Positions 48,501 through 56,700 of a stretch of DNA of 64,000 bases are shown one piece after another (positions within the stretch are counted from its first letter, which is position 1; each line of letters begins with the position of its first letter). Below the pieces are notes generated by a model. It was given only the letters and a program-made list of their open reading frames with translations, had not been told where the DNA came from and made no database searches. The translations under genes were made by a program, and so were the position numbers. Source of the stretch: Oceanobacillus caeni (GTDB taxonomy: Bacteria; Bacillota; Bacilli; Bacillales; Amphibacillaceae); contig NZ_JAHHXM010000002.1 in the NCBI RefSeq assembly GCF_019037185.1, forward strand, positions 152,776 through 216,775, written 5' to 3'.

Positions 48501-48883
48501 ATCGGATTATTTGTTGGTAATATTCCTATTAAATCATTAGTGAATCCTGATAGCTTCTCTATTGAAATAACCTTTTGTTGATTTAATTGTATTTGTGAAC
48601 TTAATCGAGTAAGGCTTTGATAACCTTTATTATTTTTTGCTAATAAAACTAACTCGAACATATTTTCATTCTGTTCTACAAATACAGTCATACCAATAAT
48701 GGGCTTTATACCATTTTCAACACATGCTTTGTAAAATGGAATAACCCCATAAAGAACATGTTCATCCGTTAAGGCTAGTCCATCAAATTGCAGCTTTTTA
48801 GCCTTATCAATTAATTTATCAATCGTTATTGTACTATCCATTAAACTATAGCTACTTCTAACATGTAAATGTGTAAAAGCCAT
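45542..48883 (-). CDS. dnaE: DNA polymerase III alpha subunit DnaE
   Basis: The 1113-residue protein is the DnaE-type replicative polymerase that extends primers before handing over to PolC in Firmicutes. In order: PHP domain (THLHVRSSYSLMDS from residue 4), palm with GPGRGSSAGSLVAYLLG and PDIDVDFSDERRDEV (near 375), fingers, a helix-hairpin-helix region (IKGVGNQAIKEI) and an OB fold (about 970-1040). Length agrees with B. subtilis DnaE (about 1115). It is divergent from ytrH and precedes ytsJ. Confidence 0.96.
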   Translation of the reverse strand: MAFTHLHVRSSYSLMDSTITIDKLIDKAKKLQFDGLALTDEHVLYGVIPFYKACVENGIKPIIGMTVFVEQNENMFELVLLAKNNKGYQSLTRLSSQIQLNQQKVISIEKLSGFTNDLIGILPTNNPILENLLIHKSHEEINQYLRNWLGLFQRDDFYLGVQPDEQRLFLSLKSIQDLSGISVVSLCDVRYLDEKDDMAFDILQSMKKGKQWDMKLSSPNVKRKHLRSSMEMEQIFQNDWPEVLQETEIIKNKCHVSFDFNQKLLPSFPLPENIKADQYLEKLCWENVGKKYTTVTDVISQRLAYEIQTIQKMKFSDYFLIVADFIWYAKENNILVGPGRGSSAGSLVAYLLGITDVDPIKYNLIFERFLNPERKTMPDIDVDFSDERRDEVIEYVRNKYGVEHVAQIITFGTFAHRSLIRELMKTLNVEQQDMYYILNKLPQQSSKKLSNILKESEELNEYIKSSKKLKILFTAAIKLEGIPRHISTHAAGVVISNKPLLEHVPLTIGTNETRLTQFTMNDLESLGLLKMDFLGLRNLSFIEKILRSIHFTEHKEVTLDQLPEHDQKTYSLLRSGKTNGIFQLESQGMKRVLTELKPDSFEDIVAVNALFRPGPMDFIPVYIARKEKREPIHYPHPDLEPILKPTYGVLVYQEQIMQIANKIAGFSLGEADILRRAVSKKKQQVMEEQKEAFIEGCIKNGYEKIVASEIFSWIVKFSNYGFPRSHAVAYSKISYYLSYLKAHYPANFFAELLNSFGNQQEKWNLYLKEIREINITILPPSINKSYGRYSVENGQIRIGLAAIKGVGNQAIKEIINVRKNGAFKHLYDFCLRVDLKLVNRQTMENLIMAGVFDDSYSNRASLLASLDRAREQGELFSEFSSQSSFFQDELLFEMDYVQIEDFSIAKKLADEKELIGTFVSSHPLKELRPSLRGNGYITMREVQRFIGKRRISSAVLVQSLKTIRTKRGDPMAFLVIGDETGEVDAVVFPELYRNINQWLKEELMITVKGKVEYRNNKLQWVLEDVQPFSENQLDQKSSKIMFVKVTPNKRDTALQTIQQIANKYPGSTSIIIYHEETKRTYQLSQGYNIHANYDSLKALRHFFGNENVVLKNN

Positions 48884-48972
48884 TTAAAATCACGCCTTCT
48901 TTCTATACCCCATTATACCAATTTAAGAAGAACATGCATTAGATAGGATTCCATTTTGATCTATGGGGGATA

Positions 48973-49001
48973 TCATAACTTGTCCTTTGTTTTCATAAGA
49001 T
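48973..49001 (+). promoter_or_regulatory. Candidate sigma-E promoter of ytrHI
   Basis: TCATAAC (48973-48979), 14 bases, CATAAGAT (48994-49001) resembles the sigma-E elements. B. subtilis ytrHI is mother-cell expressed. It lies about 30 bases before ytrH. Confidence 0.45.
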
Positions 49002-49032
49002 ATGTTAGAACCCTCGATAAAGGAGGAGAAAT

Positions 49033-49365
49033 ATGGAAGAGCGTTTTTTTGATACTTTTATCCATTGTTACTTCATTGCATTTGGTGTAATTATAGGCGG
49101 TGCGATAATAGGAAGTATTGCAGCATTTGCAGTCGGGGATGCACCAGTCAGTTCCATTACTCGAATTGCGAATAATCTACGAATATGGGCAATTGTTGCG
49201 GCAATTGGCGGAACATTTGACGCAATAGAAAATTTTCAAAAGGGATTGCTTGATGGATCAACATTTGACTTATTCAAACAAGTTCTATTAATACTCTCTG
49301 CTATGGGAGGGGTAAAATCAGCAACCTTACTATTAGAATGGCTTATCCAAGGAGAAATTTCGTAA
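49033..49365 (+). CDS. ytrH: Sporulation membrane protein YtrH
   Basis: The 110-residue protein has three likely membrane helices (about 12-35, 45-65, 80-102) and the YtrH pattern HCYFIAFGVIIGGAIIGSIAAF (in part FGVIIGGAIIGSIAAF). In B. subtilis YtrH and YtrI are needed for efficient sporulation. RBS AAAGGAGG precedes ATG. Its TAA stop shares its last A with the ytrI ATG. Confidence 0.9.
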   Translation: MEERFFDTFIHCYFIAFGVIIGGAIIGSIAAFAVGDAPVSSITRIANNLRIWAIVAAIGGTFDAIENFQKGLLDGSTFDLFKQVLLILSAMGGVKSATLLLEWLIQGEIS

Positions 49366-49868
49366 TGCATATTCCCCCTTATCATAAGAAACCCTCATGG
49401 CAACGTTTTTTTGTTGGTGCAGTATTCGGTGGAATCATTGCATATATAATTCTAATTTATATGTATGGATCGATGTATGAATCGTTATTAGAAGAAAATC
49501 AACAATTAAAGTCTAAGATTAGTGAATTAACTTTACAGAACGATGCATTAACAAAAAGTAACGAAGATCTTAACGAAAAGACAAATAAAGCTCCTACTAT
49601 TGAGAGTATTGAAATAAATATTGATAACTGGGAAAAATATAAAATGGATCGATTAACCGTATATGAACTCGAAGAATTAGTTAAAGAAGAAATTAAACAT
49701 TTAATTGGAGAAAAAGTTTCCAATATTGCCGAAAGTGATTTTCTTTTAGAACGAGCCATTGAAAATAAGAGTTATAAAATGAATGACGTTACGTATTATT
49801 TTAACATTTCTAAAATGACTATTTCAGAAACATTAAAATTAACGTTAAAAGCTAAATTAACGGAGTAA
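49365..49868 (+). CDS. ytrI: Sporulation membrane protein YtrI
   Basis: The 167-residue protein has one N-terminal membrane helix (FVGAVFGGIIAYIILIYMYG, about 15-34), a coiled coil (LLEENQQLKSKISELTLQND, about 41-60) and a C-terminal soluble domain. Family start MHIPPYHKKPSWQRF matches B. subtilis YtrI (MRIPPY). The longest frame starts 27 bases earlier inside ytrH; ATG at 49365 overlaps the ytrH stop and lies behind AAGGAG, suggesting coupled translation. Confidence 0.9.
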   Translation: MHIPPYHKKPSWQRFFVGAVFGGIIAYIILIYMYGSMYESLLEENQQLKSKISELTLQNDALTKSNEDLNEKTNKAPTIESIEINIDNWEKYKMDRLTVYELEELVKEEIKHLIGEKVSNIAESDFLLERAIENKSYKMNDVTYYFNISKMTISETLKLTLKAKLTE

Positions 49869-49896
49869 AAGGAGATGGAAATACATCTCCTTTTAC
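49868..49896. terminator. Bidirectional terminator between ytrI and nrnA
   Basis: AAAGGAGATG pairs with CATCTCCTTTT around GAAATA; the arms supply A- and T-runs for both directions. It overlaps the ends of both convergent genes. Confidence 0.8.
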
Positions 49897-50846
49897 TCCA
49901 TTTTATGTTGATTCTTACATACCTCATCTAAGTCACGAATTACTGCTTCTGCTTCATCCCATGAATAAATCGTTGCACCGGATGCTAATGGATGGCCTCC
50001 ACCATTATATTTTGCCGCTACGGTATTAATGATAGGTCCTTTTGAACGTAATCTAACACGTATTTGTTCTTCTTCCTCAATAAAAAACACCCAAGCCTGT
50101 ATTCCTTCTACATCACTAATCACATTAACCATCTGCCCAGTTTCGGAAGCAGTGACACCGAATTTGTCCAGGATTTCTTTTGTTAACTTAATAACACATA
50201 ATCCTGATGAATATAAATTAAATTCTTGTAGTATATATCCTTTTAATCTTGAAATATTATCTTTTACGCTATATAAATCCGTAAATAGTTTTGTTCTATT
50301 AAAATCATATGTAATTAGTTCTGCAGCGTATTGAAATGTTTTTTCAGTTGTATTGGGAAACATAAATCTCCCTGTATCGCCAACTATTCCAGCAAACAAT
50401 AGTCTTGCAGCATCAGAATTTAATTTCAAACCATATTCCTTACCTTGTTTATAAAATTCATAAATCATTTCACTTACTGAACTTGCATCTGTATTTTCCC
50501 AGCGAATGTCACCATATTTATCTACAACTGGGTGATGATCAATCTTAATTAACCTTTGACCCATGTTGTATCGTTGATCGTCAATACGAGGCGAGTTTGC
50601 TGTATCACACACAATAACTAGAGCATTTTCATAATTGGAATCGTCAACCCTATCCATTCGATTTAAAAAAGTTAAATCAGGATCATCTTCACCAACAGCA
50701 TAAACTTTTTTTTCGGGAAAAGATGCTTTTATTATTTCTTTTAATCCACCTTGAGAACCTATTGCATCTGGATCGGGACGAATGTGACGGTGAATAATGA
50801 TGGTTTCATAGGATTGGATCGATTCAATTATTTTCTTGATAGACAT
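49893..50846 (-). CDS. nrnA: Oligoribonuclease / pAp phosphatase NrnA
   Basis: The 317-residue DHH/DHHA1 protein degrades nanoRNAs and dephosphorylates 3'-phosphoadenosine 5'-phosphate. Metal ligands are in HRHIRPDPDAIGSQ (about 19-32), VCDTANSPRI and IDHHPVVDKYGD; the C-terminal DHHA1 motif is GGGHPLASGA. The longest frame starts 15 codons earlier; ATG at 50846 lies behind GAGGGGG. Confidence 0.93.
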   Translation of the reverse strand: MSIKKIIESIQSYETIIIHRHIRPDPDAIGSQGGLKEIIKASFPEKKVYAVGEDDPDLTFLNRMDRVDDSNYENALVIVCDTANSPRIDDQRYNMGQRLIKIDHHPVVDKYGDIRWENTDASSVSEMIYEFYKQGKEYGLKLNSDAARLLFAGIVGDTGRFMFPNTTEKTFQYAAELITYDFNRTKLFTDLYSVKDNISRLKGYILQEFNLYSSGLCVIKLTKEILDKFGVTASETGQMVNVISDVEGIQAWVFFIEEEEQIRVRLRSKGPIINTVAAKYNGGGHPLASGATIYSWDEAEAVIRDLDEVCKNQHKME

Positions 50847-50947
50847 GTAAATCCCCCTCTTTTCAGTAAATTCATTGTTAAAATCTAGCATCCTAGATAA
50901 AAAAAAGATACAATAAGACTGATCCCATTTTACCTAGGAGAGATATC

Positions 50948-51244
50948 ATGATTATTTTACCAATTCTTATTGTTTTATCACTTGTACTCTATGTTTATTA
51001 TAAGGTTGCCATCATTAAGAGTAAAGATGGACTTACTCAACATTACTTTAATGCGAGATCGAAAATCTGTCTTGGAAGTTTTGTTTTTTGTTTCGGGATT
51101 AATCAATACTTTTTCTATTTAACTCGTATTTCTTTATTTATTGGAATTATTTTTGTATTACTTGGGTTATATCAAATGTATGATGGGTTCAAACAAGATA
51201 AACATTACCGTAATGAGTGGAAAAAATTAAATCCAAATGAATAA
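50948..51244 (+). CDS. ytpI: YtpI-like membrane protein
   Basis: The 98-residue protein has three membrane helices (about 2-20, 38-57, 60-78) and a charged tail, matching YtpI by size and by position between nrnA and ytoI. No known function. RBS AGGAGAG precedes ATG; a terminator follows. Confidence 0.8.
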   Translation: MIILPILIVLSLVLYVYYKVAIIKSKDGLTQHYFNARSKICLGSFVFCFGINQYFFYLTRISLFIGIIFVLLGLYQMYDGFKQDKHYRNEWKKLNPNE

Positions 51245-51274
51245 ACCAAGCTGAAATTCAGCTTGGTTTTTACT
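51245..51274 (+). terminator. Terminator of ytpI
   Basis: ACCAAGCTGA pairs with TCAGCTTGGT around AAT and runs into TTTTACTTTTTT. Confidence 0.87.
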
Positions 51275-51289
51275 TTTTTAGCATACATT

Positions 51290-52597
51290 TTAACGATGGA
51301 TGAGTTGGGCCATGATTAATCCTTTTCCGACTAATTTATTTTCACTAAATACTTCAACATCTATCTTTGCGTATAATCGTCCTGCATCTAATACAGTCGG
51401 TTTAATGGTTAATATACTTTCAATCTGCACAGGCTTATTAAAATAAACGGTTATATTTTCTATTGTAATATCCGCTTTTCTGTCTTTTTGTAATAATCTA
51501 GAACTAGCCTCTGTCATAAGCGCTGTGAAGACACCATTTGATAATGTTCCTAACTGGTTTGTCATTTGCGGAATTACTTCTGTCGTATATACCTCTTCAT
51601 CCGCTGAAAATTGCAAGTTACGTGAAACGATATCATCAATCGTTTCTCCTACTTGCGGTTGTCTTTGTATTTGCTGAAGTGCCTTTAAGACATCTTGTCT
51701 AGAGACAACCCCTTTTAAAATTCCGGAATTATCAACTACTGGCACTACTTCTATTCCTTCCCAAACCATTGTATGAGAAACCGAAGCAAGAGATGTTTTG
51801 GATTTTACAACTAAAGGTTTCTTACTCATCACTCGGTCAATAGGGATATTTTTATCTTTTCCTACGATATCTTTTGAAGAAACCATTCCAATTACACGTA
51901 ATTTTTCATCTACAATCGGAAAACGAGAATGTCCCGATTTTTCATTAAGCTCATACCATTTTCCAACCGTATCCTTTGTTTTTAAATAACTTGTTTCTTC
52001 CAATGTAGTGGCAATATCCCCAACAAAAATAATTTCTTTCTTAATTAATTGGTCATAAATTGCACGGTTAATCATAGCTGCAACAGTAAACGTGTCGTAA
52101 CTTGTGGATATAATTGGCAATTCTTTGTCATCCGCTAATTTTTTAATATGTCCTTCTGTATCAAAGCCACCAGTAATTAAAACAGCAGCCCCTTCATTTA
52201 AAGCTAACTCATGCGCTTTGATGCGGTTCCCAACAATAAGCAATGAACCGGCTTCCGTATAACGCATCATAGCTTCAAGTTGCATTGCTCCAATAACAAA
52301 CTTACTTAACGTTTTATGAAGCCCATTACTACCACCTAACACTTGTCCATCAATAATATTAACGACTTCAGCAAACGTTAACTTCTCAAAGTTTTCTTTC
52401 TTCTTACGCTCAATACGAATCGTCCCTACACGTTCTATCGTACTAACGAGTCCTTGATTTTCAGCATCTTTAATCGCTCGATATGCAGTTCCATCGCTTA
52501 CATTTAATTGTTTGGCAATTTGCCGTACAGAAATCTTATGGCCAACATCTAATGAAATGATATGTTGAATGATTTGCTCATGTTTTGTTGTTACCAT
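51290..52597 (-). CDS. ytoI: CBS-DRTGG-hotdog protein YtoI with N-terminal helix-turn-helix
   Basis: The 435-residue protein has four parts: a GntR/winged-helix-like N-terminus (ISVRQIAKQLNVSDGTAYRAIKDAE, about 19-43), a DRTGG domain (about 75-180), two CBS motifs (about 195-310) and a C-terminal hotdog fold (about 325-435). CBS-DRTGG pairs also bind nucleotides, including di-adenosine types, in other proteins. Function unknown; it may be a ligand-sensing regulator. Order nrnA-ytpI-ytoI-ytkL follows B. subtilis. Confidence 0.88.
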   Translation of the reverse strand: MVTTKHEQIIQHIISLDVGHKISVRQIAKQLNVSDGTAYRAIKDAENQGLVSTIERVGTIRIERKKKENFEKLTFAEVVNIIDGQVLGGSNGLHKTLSKFVIGAMQLEAMMRYTEAGSLLIVGNRIKAHELALNEGAAVLITGGFDTEGHIKKLADDKELPIISTSYDTFTVAAMINRAIYDQLIKKEIIFVGDIATTLEETSYLKTKDTVGKWYELNEKSGHSRFPIVDEKLRVIGMVSSKDIVGKDKNIPIDRVMSKKPLVVKSKTSLASVSHTMVWEGIEVVPVVDNSGILKGVVSRQDVLKALQQIQRQPQVGETIDDIVSRNLQFSADEEVYTTEVIPQMTNQLGTLSNGVFTALMTEASSRLLQKDRKADITIENITVYFNKPVQIESILTIKPTVLDAGRLYAKIDVEVFSENKLVGKGLIMAQLIHR

Positions 52598-52667
52598 TTA
52601 CATCACCAGCTTTCAACTGTACTATCTCAACTTTTAAATCTTATTATACAGTTGAAGCAACAGAATC

Positions 52668-52895
52668 TCAATGCATATCTACTTGCCTTGATGTCAGCTC
52701 CTTCTGTTCCATTACAGGTGGTTTGGTCATTTGTAAAAGTGTAGCTAAATTAGCCCCTATCACAAGGAATAGAAATACGAGCCAGCTCCCCCAAAATACT
52801 TGTTCTAACGTTGTTACAGCATAAGGAAAATATGGCCATGCTACATAAAGGAAAAAGGCAGCCAATAGTAAACGTAAAATTGCATAGTTTTTCAT
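52668..52895 (-). CDS. Small membrane protein of unknown function
   Basis: A 75-residue protein with two membrane helices (about 6-23 and 33-54) and a short charged tail. No family recognised. RBS AAAGGGGGA and spacing support translation. It lies between the prepilin peptidase and ytoI genes on the same strand, 70 bp from ytoI. Confidence 0.65.
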   Translation of the reverse strand: MKNYAILRLLLAAFFLYVAWPYFPYAVTTLEQVFWGSWLVFLFLVIGANLATLLQMTKPPVMEQKELTSRQVDMH

Positions 52896-53036
52896 AAAAT
52901 CCCCCTTTCTATTCTATAATTATGAAAATCATGACTCTTTAGAACTTAGTTGTATAAAAACTTGGTATTCGTCTTTGGCAGACTTAGAATAAAATAGTTT
53001 TTTCATAATAAAACTCTACTAATCCCGTATTAATTT

Positions 53037-53792
53037 CTATAATAAAAAACGTAAATACCAGTTAATCAACATATCACCATAAAAATATGAAATAAGTGCA
53101 GCTAGAATGATAGAAGGACCAAAAGGAACAGGCTGTTTTCGAGCAATTACTTTAAATATCATGAATAGCATTCCTATAATTGCGCCAATAAGACATGCTA
53201 AAAAAAATGCAAGCAGTACTTTCTGCGTTCCAAGTATAATCCCAAGTACACCGAACAATTTCATATCCCCAGCGCCCATACCCCCGCGACTAAAAAGAAT
53301 AATAATAGCGATAATACCAAATCCGACAATCGAACCAATAATCGGTGACCACCATGGATCAAGCGGATGAACCATACGCATTATAAGAAAGAACGGTAGG
53401 AAAAATAATAACACTTTATTTGGAATGAGCATGTAGGTTATATCAGAAACTAAAATAATATTAAGCATAGAAACTAGTAAAATAGCAGTAATTAATTCCG
53501 TTTGCAAACCTATCCTAAAATAACTAAACGCAAAAAGGAATCCAGTAAATAATTCAACTACCGGATAAATAAAAGAAATATTCGCTTTACAATTTCGACA
53601 CTTTCCCCCTTGAAATAAGAAAGAAAAAACAGGAATCAATTCATACCACTGTAGTTGCTTCTTACATGATGGACAGTAGGAACGGTCATTAGCAAATGTT
53701 TCATTTTTAGGTAGGCGTAGTCCTACTACATTAAAAAAAGAACCAAAAGTTATTCCGAATACAAAAAAGAAAATGGTTATCATCGTGTCCAT
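53037..53792 (-). CDS. comC: Type IV prepilin peptidase / methyltransferase (ComC/PilD-like)
   Basis: The 251-residue membrane protein has about seven helices. The cytoplasmic loop carries two zinc pairs, Cys40-Cys43 and Cys65-Cys68, with the GSFFNVVGLRLP methyltransferase segment before it. The two catalytic aspartates are in LVSDITYMLIPN (near 116) and GGMGAGDMKL (near 173). It cleaves and N-methylates prepilin-like proteins such as ComGC, so competence or pili genes are expected elsewhere. In B. subtilis comC lies next to folC, not here. RBS AAGGAG precedes ATG. Confidence 0.9.
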   Translation of the reverse strand: MDTMITIFFFVFGITFGSFFNVVGLRLPKNETFANDRSYCPSCKKQLQWYELIPVFSFLFQGGKCRNCKANISFIYPVVELFTGFLFAFSYFRIGLQTELITAILLVSMLNIILVSDITYMLIPNKVLLFFLPFFLIMRMVHPLDPWWSPIIGSIVGFGIIAIIILFSRGGMGAGDMKLFGVLGIILGTQKVLLAFFLACLIGAIIGMLFMIFKVIARKQPVPFGPSIILAALISYFYGDMLINWYLRFLL

Positions 53793-53869
53793 TCGATTGC
53801 TCCTTATTTTATAATCATGAGAATTTAGTTCTAGGTCATTATACCAACTTTTTTAATAGAAGAGAAATT

Positions 53870-53899
53870 AAAAACGTGAGCTAATCAGCTCACGTTTTT
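53870..53899 (-). terminator. Terminator of ytkL
   Basis: AAAAACGTGAGCT pairs with AGCTCACGTTTTT around GATT; T-run in the right arm on the minus strand. Confidence 0.88.
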
Positions 53900-54580
53900 T
53901 TACAATTCTATTCCTTCTCCAATCTTCAATGCTTTTCCTTCCCCAGTCCTTACCTTACTTACAAAATCATCCGGATCCTGCTCAATAACTGGGAACGTAT
54001 TATAATGTACAGGAACAACAATCTTCGCATTTATCCAGTCGGCTGCTACCAATGCATCTTCCGGCCCCATCGTAAAGTTATCACCTATTGGAATAAAGGC
54101 AACATCAATATCATTCATTTCACCGTACATTTTTAGGTCTGTAAACAATGCCGTATCACCAACATGATAAATGGTTTTACCTTCTACCGTTAGTAAAATT
54201 CCTGCGGGCATACCGCCGTAAACGACATTACCGTCTTCTTCTGTGTATGAAGAACCGTGAAACGCTTGTGAGAATTTTACTTTTCCAAAGTCAAATTCAC
54301 GGGAACCTCCAATATGCATCGGATGTGCATTTAAACCTTTAGAAGACAGATAATTAGCTAATTCATTTGGCGCAACTACTAATGCATCATTACGTTTTGC
54401 TATTTCAAAGGTGTCTCCAACATGATCGTTATGTGCATGAGTTAATAAAATAACGTCAGCTTTAATCGTATTTGCATCCAAATCACATGCTTCGTTTCCA
54501 GATATAAATGGGTCAAATAAAATTGTATGATTCGCTGTTTCAACTTTTACAACTGAATGTCCATGATAAGAAACTTTCAT
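53900..54580 (-). CDS. ytkL: Metallo-beta-lactamase fold hydrolase, UPF0173 (YtkL)
   Basis: The 226-residue protein has the metal motif [10 protein letters not shown] (His48, His50, Asp52, His53) and further ligands in [10 protein letters not shown] and VPVHYNTFP. The family is annotated as metal-dependent hydrolases of unknown substrate. RBS AAAGGAG precedes ATG. It is 66 bp downstream of the PspA operon with no clear terminator between, so some read-through is possible. Confidence 0.88.
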   Translation of the reverse strand: MKVSYHGHSVVKVETANHTILFDPFISGNEACDLDANTIKADVILLTHAHNDHVGDTFEIAKRNDALVVAPNELANYLSSKGLNAHPMHIGGSREFDFGKVKFSQAFHGSSYTEEDGNVVYGGMPAGILLTVEGKTIYHVGDTALFTDLKMYGEMNDIDVAFIPIGDNFTMGPEDALVAADWINAKIVVPVHYNTFPVIEQDPDDFVSKVRTGEGKALKIGEGIEL

Positions 54581-54646
54581 GTTTGTTCAACTCCTTTAAG
54601 AATGTATATTTTAATTCTACTAGAAGATTACTAATTCTTCCAATAT

Positions 54647-56203
54647 TTAATAGTTTTGCCAGGAACTCTCATAAATACCAATTAAATGTGGATCAATTAG
54701 AGTATTTGGTTTAAGCTCGACGATTTCTCCATTTGTAGATTCAATCTCTTGATCTTCATCTTTTCCAAAATAGGTTAAACTAGGTAATAAATCAGTCGTC
54801 AAAAATTGCGTTGGAACATGGATGTCGATTTCATCTACATCTATTTTCTGCCTGGAGGCCATGACAAACCCCCAATTACCAAAGCTAGGTATGTCTACAT
54901 GGAAATTTTCTACATGTAATCCTGTTGAAGCAATAGTTTCTGAAATCGTCCAATATACTCCTGGTGCAAATACAGGACTTGTACTTTGAACCATTGCCGC
55001 CCCGTCCGGTGATAAATGATTCCTTACCAATGAATAAAACTCCCACGTATACAGCTTATTTAAACTTTCATCATTTGGATCCGGTAAATCCACAATAATG
55101 ACATCATATATGACATTACTATTTTCGAGAAACTGAAAAGCATCGGTGTTTACCACCTCAACTTTTTCATTTTTAAGTGAACCCTCATTTAGTTCTAAAA
55201 CTAGACGATTGGTATTCGCTAAATCAATAACTGCAGGATCTAAATCTACGAGGGTAATCTTTTCCACCTCATCATATTTTAGTAATTCTTTCGCAGCGAT
55301 TCCATCCCCCCCACCTAGAATAAGAATATTTTTTGGATGTTTAACGTAAGACATTGGTGGATGGACTAATACCTCATGATATCGATGTTCGTCAGCGGAA
55401 CTAAATTGTAGAGAACCATTTAAAAAAAGACGTACATCATTTGTATGGTAATCTTGGGTAAGAATAATTTTTTGATAACTACTCTCTTCCATATGTATAA
55501 TCGGATCCTTATATAATTTCTGTTCAAAATGAAAGGCCGCTTCTTCTCCAAAAAATATACCAATAATGAGAGCAACCAAGATAACTATTCCAAAGAATAT
55601 ATGAATACTAAACCTTTTTATTTCATTACGGAATAGCCATAGGACACCGAGTGCAATAATTACATTAATGCAACCAACTAAAAAGGCAGATTTTACTAAA
55701 CCAAATTGTGGGCGGAGTAAAAAGACGAAGAGTAAACCACCAATTAACCCACCTGCATAATCGGAAAATAAAACCCTTGCTGTACTACGATTTAACTGCA
55801 CACCAATTTCGTTAGCCTTACGAATTAGAATAGGTAATTCAAACCCTGTTAATGCACCGATAATTATAGTAATTGCATATAAGAAAAAGGCGTCCGTTCC
55901 CTCTGGTGCAAATGCGGTCATTCCGAACATCATAAAGCTAGAAAAACCACCAATTAATCCTACTGAAAGTTCTATCCAAATGAACGCTAAAATTAAGTTT
56001 TTCATTACCTTTTCACTGAGACTAGCTCCAATTCCCATCCCAGTTAAAAATAAGGAGATTGTTAAGGTATATTGTTTTACCCCATCCCCTAAAATATATG
56101 AACCTAATGCACCAAATAATACCTCAAAAATAATTCCACAAATAGAAACAATCCCACTAGACCAATAAATAATATTACTTTTTCTTGTTGCCTCATAATT
56201 CAT
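54647..56203 (-). CDS. Membrane-anchored spermidine-synthase-like protein
   Basis: The 518-residue protein joins a seven-helix membrane domain (about 13-220) to a Rossmann-fold spermidine synthase-like domain (about 240-480). The AdoMet-type binding loop GGGDG is at 297-301. Asp320 stands where spermidine synthases have an acidic residue (VEID-type), and Asp372 in VDLPDP fits the catalytic aspartate position. RYHEVLVHPP matches the YHE-M-H substrate segment. It probably transfers an aminopropyl or related group at the membrane; the acceptor is unknown. Last gene of the DUF4178-PspA operon, 87 bp after DUF350. Confidence 0.85.
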   Translation of the reverse strand: MNYEATRKSNIIYWSSGIVSICGIIFEVLFGALGSYILGDGVKQYTLTISLFLTGMGIGASLSEKVMKNLILAFIWIELSVGLIGGFSSFMMFGMTAFAPEGTDAFFLYAITIIIGALTGFELPILIRKANEIGVQLNRSTARVLFSDYAGGLIGGLLFVFLLRPQFGLVKSAFLVGCINVIIALGVLWLFRNEIKRFSIHIFFGIVILVALIIGIFFGEEAAFHFEQKLYKDPIIHMEESSYQKIILTQDYHTNDVRLFLNGSLQFSSADEHRYHEVLVHPPMSYVKHPKNILILGGGDGIAAKELLKYDEVEKITLVDLDPAVIDLANTNRLVLELNEGSLKNEKVEVVNTDAFQFLENSNVIYDVIIVDLPDPNDESLNKLYTWEFYSLVRNHLSPDGAAMVQSTSPVFAPGVYWTISETIASTGLHVENFHVDIPSFGNWGFVMASRQKIDVDEIDIHVPTQFLTTDLLPSLTYFGKDEDQEIESTNGEIVELKPNTLIDPHLIGIYESSWQNY

Positions 56204-56290
56204 TATTATTTCACTCCGAAACCAAAATACTATTTTAACTAATCAACGAATAAAGAAGACCAAGCGTTTGCCTGGCCATTACCAATGATA

Positions 56291-56686
56291 CTATGTAATT
56301 GATGCACCCACTACGAAACCAAGTCCAATCGAAACACTCATAGACAATATACCAACAGCTATATTATTGTTTTTTAACTGTTCCTCCATCGAAAATGTAC
56401 GTGTTAATAGTTCCACAATAACATATACAGCCATTTGTAAAACAACCCCAACAAGTCCCCAAATGATTGTGTCATAAATATGTGCACTATTATAAATCGC
56501 AAAAGCAAGAATTAAACAAATTCCTAGTATTTTTCCAGCTACAGATAAAGCAACTGCAACATTCCCATTTTTAATTTCTTCATAATCTTTATATTTCCGA
56601 GTAATATTTTCAAAAATAAATAAACCAATTAGTACGATTACTATCGAAATAAAAAAATACAAAATTGTTGCTATAAACGTGTTCAT
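56291..56686 (-). CDS. DUF350 family membrane protein
   Basis: The 131-residue protein has four membrane helices in two similar pairs (about 5-25, 45-66, 72-90, 108-130), the DUF350 pattern, with repeated IKNGNVAVALSVAGK and LKNNNIAVGILSMSVSIG segments. Function unknown; members occur next to PspA, DUF4178 and spermidine synthase-like genes in other bacteria. RBS AGGAGG precedes ATG, 14 bp after the DUF4247 stop. Confidence 0.87.
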   Translation of the reverse strand: MNTFIATILYFFISIVIVLIGLFIFENITRKYKDYEEIKNGNVAVALSVAGKILGICLILAFAIYNSAHIYDTIIWGLVGVVLQMAVYVIVELLTRTFSMEEQLKNNNIAVGILSMSVSIGLGFVVGASIT

Positions 56687-56700
56687 TTATAAACCTCCTC

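Noticed and set aside
49338..49364. Longer ytrI beginning inside ytrH
   Set aside because: Family start MHIPPY and the RBS point to ATG 49365, overlapping the ytrH stop.
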